NCBI GenBank assembly: GCA_024635495.1 | Contig: JAGXIT010000004.1 | Location: 62,001-126,000, forward strand | DNA from: Candidatus Saccharimonadota bacterium | Lineage (GTDB): Bacteria; Patescibacteriota; Saccharimonadia; Saccharimonadales; UBA4665 | Direction: 5' to 3' | Length of the DNA: 64,000 bases | Shown: positions 58,487-64,000 of the stretch, piece after piece | Layout: the number at the start of each line of letters is the position of its first letter | How positions within the stretch are numbered: the stretch's first letter is position 1 | Notes under the pieces: model-generated | Told to the model about the DNA's origin: nothing | Seen by the model: only the letters and a program-made list of their open reading frames with translations | The model's database searches: none | Position numbers and translations under genes: made by a program

Positions 58487-58515
58487 ATTATACAGAAACT
58501 ATTTGCTAATGTAAA
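58487..58515 (-). promoter_or_regulatory. Promoter TTTACA-17-TATAAT of the Fur-family gene (leaderless)
   Basis: -10 TATAAT at 58487-58492 ends 7 nt before the ATG; -35 TTTACA at 58510-58515 lies inside the left arm of the palindrome. Confidence 0.78.
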
Positions 58516-58531
58516 CAGTTTACATTAATAT
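58503..58531 (+). promoter_or_regulatory. Promoter TTGCTA-17-TAATAT of the cytoplasmic rhodanese
   Basis: -35 at 58503-58508 and -10 at 58526-58531, with the palindrome as the 17-bp spacer. Leader about 33 nt with AGGAG at 58562-58566. Confidence 0.7.
58507..58527. promoter_or_regulatory. Palindromic Fur-family operator
   Basis: Perfect 10-bp arms TAATGTAAAC and GTTTACATTA around a central A, between divergent promoters. It fills the spacer of the rhodanese promoter and covers the -35 of the regulator promoter, so binding should shut both. Confidence 0.85.
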
Positions 58532-58571
58532 AGATACGAAGAACGAAAAGAACAAGTAAATAGGAGAATAT

Positions 58572-58829
58572 ATGGACAAAGTTATTATTGATGTGCGTGA
58601 ACCATATGAATATGCATCAGGGCATGTAGCTGGAGCAGTGAACCTGCCTCCTGCGCAACTTATGGCGGGCGCACCCCAGCTTGCGGATGTCCCCAAAGAT
58701 ACACTGCTTGTCCTCTACTGTCGTTCAGGAGCACGTTCAAATGCGAGTATGCACTATTTGCGCCAACTCGGCTTTACGAATCTACAAAACGGCATCAATC
58801 AAGGTCACGTTGAGCAGCAGTACCTGTAG
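58572..58829 (+). CDS. Cytoplasmic single-domain rhodanese
   Basis: 85 residues, a minimal GlpE-like rhodanese. VIIDVREPYEYASGHVAGAVNLPP and active-site loop LYCRSGARSN with the catalytic Cys. It transfers sulfane sulfur to thiol acceptors in the cytoplasm. Divergent from the Fur-family regulator and sharing its operator. It converges with the VKOR gene, 1 base apart. Confidence 0.9.
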   Translation: MDKVIIDVREPYEYASGHVAGAVNLPPAQLMAGAPQLADVPKDTLLVLYCRSGARSNASMHYLRQLGFTNLQNGINQGHVEQQYL

Positions 58830-58830
58830 A

Positions 58831-59505
58831 CTAGCCAGCGAAGTAGTACCAGAATCGGTTCAAGATGAGTGCGATTATGAGTAGAAAAACAAATGCAATG
58901 ATATCGAGGTGATGTCGCTGTGAGAAGTTACTAATGCGTTGTAACTTGCCTTTAGCCGAAATATGCCCTGCCCTGATGCCATACAAAAGCGCATACCAAA
59001 AACCAACAATGGTTGCGACCCAGCTCAGCATGCAGTATGGGCATAAGTAACCAAGTACGTAGAGGCTTTCGTAGATAAACCAAATTACAGAAAGTAGTCC
59101 AAAGCCAAGCCCGACATACATTGCCTGCCACAACCAACGTTTGAAGTTTGCGCCAGCGATAAGAACGACCCCGATGGTAAGTATCGCGCTGAACATAGCA
59201 AGCCCAAACACTTGGTTTGGTATGCCTAGGAAGACATGCCCTTGCCAAGCATCCATGGCTGCGCCGCAATTTATGACCGGGTTTAAGTCACAACCGAGTG
59301 CGACACCAGGGTTCTTGAGATGAAAAAATTCTTCGACGACGAGCATAAAAGACGCAAAAGCACCCAAGCCCCCGACCGCCAGTAAAATATGACCTATGAA
59401 TGTATCAAGCCAATTGAGATTGCTCGAAATCGCCTGGCCCGTGTCAGGTATCTTTGCGAGTTTCAGGTGCGTTTTTTGAGGTTTTGTGGTAATTCGTTTT
59501 GTCAT
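58831..59505 (-). CDS. VKOR-family disulfide-forming membrane protein
   Basis: 224 residues, about five membrane helices. Loop cysteines in CDLNPVINCG (about 75-84) and the active-site CPYC in YLCPYCMLSWVATIVGFW (about 155) are the four redox cysteines of bacterial VKOR, which re-oxidises DsbA-like partners using quinone. No thioredoxin domain is fused. It implies disulfide-bonded extracytoplasmic proteins. Located next to the thiol/sulfur cluster but on its own, 13 bp after the serine-protease gene. Confidence 0.9.
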   Translation of the reverse strand: MTKRITTKPQKTHLKLAKIPDTGQAISSNLNWLDTFIGHILLAVGGLGAFASFMLVVEEFFHLKNPGVALGCDLNPVINCGAAMDAWQGHVFLGIPNQVFGLAMFSAILTIGVVLIAGANFKRWLWQAMYVGLGFGLLSVIWFIYESLYVLGYLCPYCMLSWVATIVGFWYALLYGIRAGHISAKGKLQRISNFSQRHHLDIIAFVFLLIIALILNRFWYYFAG

Positions 59506-59518
59506 AATTTATCCATAC

Positions 59519-60691
59519 TTATTCGCTACAGTTACCTGTTCCTTGTTGGTTACTTGAAGTTTTTGCCGCGTTTAGTAGTGCGTCCACCTGATCCACTGTC
59601 AGTGCGTATCCGATGTTATTGTACGTCGTTGAGGTTGCAAAGACAATCCCGCGTACCACTCCTTTTGTATCGATGATGGGGCCCCCGGAGTTGCCGGGCA
59701 TGATAGTCGATTGCAATGTATAAACCGAACGTGTCGTGTGGGACTGTCCATATATATCTTGCCCCAATGCTGTTAGTTGGCCGATAATCACACCAGGCTG
59801 TTCTCTGTATTCACCACCGCCCGGATATCCAAGCGCAAAAATTTGTGTACCATTCGGTGCATCTGATGGTTCCAGATTGAGCGCTTTGCCGACTATGTCT
59901 TTCGAATACAGCACCGCAATATCATTTTTGGCATCAAAGAGTACGACAGTGGTATTGTGGGTGCCATTTTCATCGGTGATTTTTGGGCTATCTACACCCG
60001 CGACAACATGCGCATTCGTTACGACATGATGGTTGCTATATATAAAACCCGTGCCGTCAACGATACCGCCACACCCCAAGCCCTCGATCTTAACGACAGA
60101 GGCGCTTGCAGTGGCAAGGACCTGTCGATATTGGGCAATATTCGGTAACGTGTATCTTGCGTCTGGTGAAGGTTCTCTGCCGGAGAACACTAATGGCGAC
60201 TGGTTGGGGTCTACTAGGCTGTTAAGCGCACTTAGTAGCCGGCTTGCGGGTGGTAGCTCGTGGTTTAGATAGCTTACAATGTGAGAGTTTTTTACGGCAA
60301 TCTGTACGTTGTTGGTTGGTGCGAGCTGGAATATTGCACCGGCGAGCCAAATACCAAGAATGATAGTAGCAAGGGACAGCACAGAACCGAGAGAATTATC
60401 AACTCGCTGTACTGGTTTATTCTTGATAGCGAATTTCAATCGAACTGCGTATAGCTCAGCGATTGTCATTACAAAAAAACAAACCGTTAGGAGCATTGCT
60501 AAGCCAATCAGTGGCTTGATAGGACCATCTACTCGAGTCATCACCCAACTTGCCAGCAAGCTACCGGGATATAGACCAATCAAGAATCCGATTGTTGAGC
60601 CGAGCTGTCTAATGAAACCGATTTGGTAACCGCGTACAACCGAAGCAACCAGCAGTGCAACGATGATTATGTCAACTACTTGAATATTCAT
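59519..60691 (-). CDS. MarP-like membrane serine protease (CvpA + trypsin-like)
   Basis: 390 residues. Four N-terminal helices in a CvpA/colicin V-like domain (about 1-125), then a trypsin-like domain with His in TNAHVVAG (about 228), Asp in NDIAVLYS (about 257) and Ser in MPGNSGGPI (about 335). Mycobacterial MarP has the same architecture and is an extracytoplasmic acid- and oxidative-stress protease. Two cysteines (LGCGGIVDG and the terminal GNCSE) could form a regulatory disulfide. Upstream of VKOR, probably co-transcribed. Confidence 0.9.
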   Translation of the reverse strand: MNIQVVDIIIVALLVASVVRGYQIGFIRQLGSTIGFLIGLYPGSLLASWVMTRVDGPIKPLIGLAMLLTVCFFVMTIAELYAVRLKFAIKNKPVQRVDNSLGSVLSLATIILGIWLAGAIFQLAPTNNVQIAVKNSHIVSYLNHELPPASRLLSALNSLVDPNQSPLVFSGREPSPDARYTLPNIAQYRQVLATASASVVKIEGLGCGGIVDGTGFIYSNHHVVTNAHVVAGVDSPKITDENGTHNTTVVLFDAKNDIAVLYSKDIVGKALNLEPSDAPNGTQIFALGYPGGGEYREQPGVIIGQLTALGQDIYGQSHTTRSVYTLQSTIMPGNSGGPIIDTKGVVRGIVFATSTTYNNIGYALTVDQVDALLNAAKTSSNQQGTGNCSE

Positions 60692-60717
60692 AAGAAGCTT
60701 CCTTTATTGTACAGGAT

Positions 60718-61650
60718 TTAGAAAAACGATTTCGGCGTTCCGTCTGTTTCGGGAGCTTCAACTTGGGGCTTTCTGAAACTGCCTATCTTCAACTTATCTT
60801 TTGCGTGCATCGAAATCGCAGCTATGAATAATACCCCCAAGAATAGCAAATAGCTCGCTCTGTCTATGATATTTGCAGTGACGATATCGCTAACGGAGAC
60901 ATGATGAAGGTTCTGGGCGAATAGCAAGAATGCTTCACGGATGCCGATGCCATCAGGTGTAAATGACACAAAAACTGCAAAATTAGCAGCTCCGGTATAG
61001 GACATAGCCTGCCCGATCGACACGTCAGCTCCGGCTGCTTGCAGCGCAAAGTAAAATCTAATACCGATAAACACCACTTGCATCAGTGTGAGGACGATAA
61101 GGCTGCTAATGAGTGTTGGCGTAAGGACAAGTAGCTTTAGCTCTTTTTTGCGCTTTGCTGCAGAGTATCGAATGACAGCAATACTAATAGCAGCTACGGC
61201 GAGGCTTGCGAGTGCTGCCTGCCACCATGGTCGAGTACCGATGAGCAAAAAGAAAGCATTAATAATCGCAAATATGGCGTAATAGAATAGTGTGACGATA
61301 AAATATGCTTTTAAGCTTACCTTATGTTTTGCCCTGAGATAGCCAGCACGAACTCCTGGGCCGCTTTGTAAGGGTCCAAAGAAATTTGCAATTGAGGAGT
61401 AGATTGTCAGGAGTAGATTTTCTTTAGAAGGTAGTCGATTCCCTGTCATGCGTACGAGCACATCATATAGAAGGTTGAGGGCGAAAAAAGCCACTAGATT
61501 TGCGCCTACAATAAGGATCAGCCATAGGGGTTGAATGTCATGCAATTGACTTAAATATTCAGGGTGAAGCCGAACATAGTTTGCAAATGCGGCTATAGTC
61601 AGGACGAATATTATCGTTGAGATAATAAGCCTTCTCGGAGGTATTCTCAT
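60718..61650 (-). CDS. Lysylphosphatidylglycerol synthase TM-like (UPF0104) membrane protein
   Basis: 310 residues from the ATG at 61650; an in-frame start at 61716 adds an unhydrophobic stretch and would lie upstream of a TACGAT box 7 nt before 61650. About eight helices with the UPF0104 pattern: PLQSGPGVRAGYLR near 98 and FTPDGIGIREAFLLF near 230. Such stand-alone domains are lipid flippase-like proteins or partners of glycosyltransferases. Function here unknown; it is next to two envelope glycosylation genes. Confidence 0.78.
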   Translation of the reverse strand: MRIPPRRLIISTIIFVLTIAAFANYVRLHPEYLSQLHDIQPLWLILIVGANLVAFFALNLLYDVLVRMTGNRLPSKENLLLTIYSSIANFFGPLQSGPGVRAGYLRAKHKVSLKAYFIVTLFYYAIFAIINAFFLLIGTRPWWQAALASLAVAAISIAVIRYSAAKRKKELKLLVLTPTLISSLIVLTLMQVVFIGIRFYFALQAAGADVSIGQAMSYTGAANFAVFVSFTPDGIGIREAFLLFAQNLHHVSVSDIVTANIIDRASYLLFLGVLFIAAISMHAKDKLKIGSFRKPQVEAPETDGTPKSFF

Positions 61651-61743
61651 AGTAGATATCGTATCATAACAGGTTTGGGATGTGGTGCTTCTAGTTTTAG
61701 GATGTAAGTCCAGCACTGTAAATATCTAGAAAACAGTACATTC

Positions 61744-61788
61744 CTCAGGATGCTGCCGTCGTCTCCAGCGCCTTAGAGGACGGCTGAG
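61744..61788. promoter_or_regulatory. Hairpin upstream of the GT-C gene
   Basis: GCCGTC (61755-61760) pairs with GACGGC (61779-61784), with TCT/AGA inside and CTCAG/CTGAG outside. It sits just 5' of a TACCAT -10 box (61794-61799) and has no T-run: a possible operator or bidirectional mRNA end. Confidence 0.4.
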
Positions 61789-61814
61789 TATGGTACCATA
61801 AGCTACGAATACTT

Positions 61815-63218
61815 ATGGTAAAACGTATTAAAGCTAGCGAAATTTTATCTGCACTACGGCGTTTGTGGCATAGGTGGTGTGGGCTCAACCTTGGCACCAA
61901 ACTTTTTTATGGGGCATTAGTTTTATTTGTGCTCCAAGCATCAATCCTGGCTGCAATCACAAAATTTGGAATACCCCCCGATGAAACAAACCACATAACT
62001 TTTATTGATTATTACACCGATCATTCATTGAGCCCTTTTCTCAGCGATCAGCAGCCAACCTTAAACTTGGGCGATAAAACTCGAGAAGTTGATTATATCT
62101 ATCACTATGCCATGAGTCTAGTGCGTCGCGTACTACCCTTTTCGACTACAGCTGAGCACTATATCATTCGCTATATATCCGTCGCCTTCGCTGTATTGAC
62201 CTTCTTGGTCTTGCGTCGGGTTTTTCTCCGTTTGGGTTTCTCCGATGCTATAAGCGCACTTACGGTATTGCTTGCATCGTTATTTCCGATGGTACTTATG
62301 ATGAGTTCATCAGTGAACAATGATGTGCTTGTTTGGCTTATGTTTGCAGTCGGTCTATTACTTCTATTACGGCTGGCTGAGCGACCACGAGCACTCGATA
62401 TGATCTGGCTTGCATCACTTGTGACCTATGGCGGCCTGGTTAAGCGAACGTTGCTGCCTATTGGGCTGGTGTTTGCGGTAGCCGGCATAGTATTCGTATC
62501 GAAGCGTTGGAAACCTATCGCGATAGAACTACGCCGTCCAAAATGGTCAATCGTGATAGCGCTTACTATATTGATATTAGGGTTTGGACTGGTCACCGAA
62601 CGAATAGGTGGCAATCTATTGCGCTACGGACGAGTAGACCCGACATGTAGTGAAATCAAGGGTGAAGATGCCTGTGAAGTATTCTGGTGGAATATCAGAG
62701 AAAAAAATCTGGCTACATTGCCCCCCGAACCGACTATCTCGCCGCTTATTTTTGCCGTGAAATGGGCTCACGAAAGCGCATTTAATATTATTGATATCCA
62801 AACCCAAGGTTGGCGCCACGAGACAAAACCACCTTTTTGGCTGGAACCTCTAGTGTTCGTTCCTTTTGTCATCGCAATTATTTACGGCACTGGGTATGAA
62901 ATAAAGCGGCTCCATCAATACCGGCAGGCGATGCAACGATTGGTAGTCTTGGGCCTGTCGCTCATGTATATCTTCGTTTACTTACTTGTAAATTACAGTG
63001 AGTATACACACTCACATGTCTTTGGGTTGGCGCTCAACGGGCGTTATATCTTGGCCGGGTTCTTGCCGCTTATCGGCATGGCGGTTTGGTATTGGTTTAT
63101 CATGCTGCGCCGCTGGACAGGCCTACGGTATGTACTCCTTGGCGTGATAATACTGGCTATGGCAGTTACGAGTGGACTTTCTTTGCTACTACAAAACCCA
63201 CAACTAGTTACTTACTGA
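61815..63218 (+). CDS. GT-C-type membrane glycosyltransferase (DUF2142/GT39-like)
   Basis: 467 residues, about eleven membrane helices. The first external loop carries the acidic motif GIPPDETNHITF, as in DUF2142/GT39 enzymes that use polyprenyl-phosphate sugars. The C-terminal half holds a long external loop (about 285-345) and further helices ending at a short tail. It probably transfers a sugar to an outward-facing glycan or protein. Its donor may be made by the GT2 enzyme encoded convergently. Confidence 0.75.
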   Translation: MVKRIKASEILSALRRLWHRWCGLNLGTKLFYGALVLFVLQASILAAITKFGIPPDETNHITFIDYYTDHSLSPFLSDQQPTLNLGDKTREVDYIYHYAMSLVRRVLPFSTTAEHYIIRYISVAFAVLTFLVLRRVFLRLGFSDAISALTVLLASLFPMVLMMSSSVNNDVLVWLMFAVGLLLLLRLAERPRALDMIWLASLVTYGGLVKRTLLPIGLVFAVAGIVFVSKRWKPIAIELRRPKWSIVIALTILILGFGLVTERIGGNLLRYGRVDPTCSEIKGEDACEVFWWNIREKNLATLPPEPTISPLIFAVKWAHESAFNIIDIQTQGWRHETKPPFWLEPLVFVPFVIAIIYGTGYEIKRLHQYRQAMQRLVVLGLSLMYIFVYLLVNYSEYTHSHVFGLALNGRYILAGFLPLIGMAVWYWFIMLRRWTGLRYVLLGVIILAMAVTSGLSLLLQNPQLVTY

Positions 63219-63275
63219 CATACTGCGACGGGGTGAGCCCGCGACCTATAGAGCTACCCTAGTCTCGACGAACTA

Positions 63276-64000
63276 TTACGATTTAGTGTATTCTCGACGG
63301 GTTAGCTCTAGCTGTTTCTCTTGAATAATACGGTTTATGCGGGTAAGGTCTGCAATGATTCCAAGAGTGACACTTATGAGCGCGCCAATGAGGAATATGC
63401 TTCCGAAGATGAGCGATTGTATGTGCCCACCTGGTTGGCTATCGAAAACCCCCCAAAGAAAACGCCCAAATGGGATGATGCCGAGTACAAATAGGATGCC
63501 GCTGAGCGTCAAGAATAATGCATATGGGCGGTACATGACGAATGCGCGGAAAATTGCGCCACCCGATCGCATGACGTGCTCAGCGCTAGAATTAAATAGT
63601 CTTGATTCACGCGTTTTCGGGTTCACTTCTATTTTGACGCTCTCGATGGCTACACCATTATTGCCTGCCATGATAATTGTTTCCATTGCGTAACTAAATC
63701 GAGTCACAACATTTAACTTCATCGCAGTCTCGCGGCTATAAGCTCTGAAGCCGCTCGGTGCATCTGGGAGATTGGTGTGGGCGGCTTTATTTAGCGTCCA
63801 GGTGCCCAGCTTCTGAAATAGTTTTTTACCAAATGAAAAATGAGCAATTTTTTGTACCTGCCGGTCAGCGATAACCATGTCGGCTGTGCCTTTAAGCACT
63901 GGCTGAATAAGTCGTGAGATGTCTTCACTTGGGTACTGGTTGTCTCCGTCGGTATTGACGATAATGTCAGCTCCATGCTTGAGCGAGTACAATAGGCCGT
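63276..64000 (-). CDS. GT2 glycosyltransferase, polyprenyl-phosphate sugar synthase type (partial)
   Basis: The gene runs off the right edge: the frame is open to the last base, so the N-terminal nucleotide-binding part is missing. Visible: VNTDGDNQYPSEDI with the metal-binding acidic cluster, PSGFRAYSRETAMKLN, and two C-terminal membrane helices (about 150-175 and 190-215 of the visible part) with a basic tail. This is the DPM1/GtrB layout of enzymes that load a sugar on undecaprenyl or dolichyl phosphate, the donor for GT-C enzymes such as the convergent neighbour. Confidence 0.88.
   Translation of the reverse strand, partial: GLLYSLKHGADIIVNTDGDNQYPSEDISRLIQPVLKGTADMVIADRQVQKIAHFSFGKKLFQKLGTWTLNKAAHTNLPDAPSGFRAYSRETAMKLNVVTRFSYAMETIIMAGNNGVAIESVKIEVNPKTRESRLFNSSAEHVMRSGGAIFRAFVMYRPYALFLTLSGILFVLGIIPFGRFLWGVFDSQPGGHIQSLIFGSIFLIGALISVTLGIIADLTRINRIIQEKQLELTRREYTKS

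Noticed and set aside
1-64000. Insertion sequences, transposases, prophage or CRISPR-Cas
   Set aside because: None of the genes shows transposase, integrase, phage structural or Cas motifs, and no terminal inverted repeats with target duplications were seen.

Overview
The window reads as a chromosomal segment of a Patescibacteria/CPR bacterium, most likely Candidatus Saccharibacteria (TM7). Supporting this are the compact, overlapping genes, a trimmed division/wall cluster (mraZ, rsmH, ftsL, ftsI, mraY, ftsW, murG, ftsQ), small receiver-only response regulators, sortase- and PEGA-type surface proteins, and TGA used as an ordinary stop (which argues against the code-25 phyla). The assignment is inference from gene content; no rRNA is present.

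Layout. 0-9 kb (+): end of msrA, a SanA-like protein, an RND exporter, a DUF4868/KwaB-like protein, a Pif1-like helicase flanked by two copies of a structured intergenic element, a NYN RNase and small membrane-anchored proteins. 9-17.5 kb (+): the dcw cluster, with MraZ-type boxes and a structured rsmH leader. 17.5-18.2 kb: a gene-free convergent region holding a dif-like site. 18-29 kb (-): a sigma-region-4/HARE-HTH protein, topA, dprA, SRP RNA (+), pth, der, an RsuA-family pseudouridine synthase and a two-component pair whose regulator has a very long Pro/Ala/Glu tail. 29-34 kb (-): a six-gene carotenoid operon crtE-crtB-crtI-crtYe-crtYf-crtEb in the gene order of actinobacterial C50 carotenoid clusters. 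34-39 kb: tRNA-Glu, rlmH, an O-methyltransferase, a TrmB-type regulator and a four-gene umuDC cassette whose UmuD has lost its catalytic dyad. 39.3-39.6 kb: a probable ncRNA. 39.6-48.4 kb (mostly -): a second two-component pair, DUF3048 protein, gltX, anchored surface proteins, a PEGA protein and a sortase. 48.5-53.3 kb: tRNA-Leu, a 2H phosphoesterase, a five-gene overlapping nucleotide house-cleaning operon, pyrH and tRNA-Ser. 53.5-64 kb: a MacB-like ABC exporter, an NRAMP-related transporter, a Fur-family/rhodanese/glutaredoxin locus with a palindromic operator, VKOR, a MarP-like protease, and envelope glycosylation or lipid proteins.

Transcription signals are unusually legible. At least 17 genes have a -10 hexamer (TATACT, TATAAT, TACAAT or close) ending only 6-9 nt before the start codon, which implies leaderless mRNAs; genes inside operons use AGGAG-type ribosome sites or ATGA overlaps. 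From 0 to 17.5 kb all genes point right and from 18 to 53 kb nearly all point left, the pattern expected around a replication terminus.

The most noteworthy items are the C50-type carotenoid operon in a presumed episymbiont, the paired structured elements around the Pif1 helicase, the pervasive leaderless promoters, the Fur-family operator sitting in the spacer of a divergent promoter, the divergent SRP RNA, the unassigned ncRNA near 39.5 kb, the dif-like site and the inactive UmuD.
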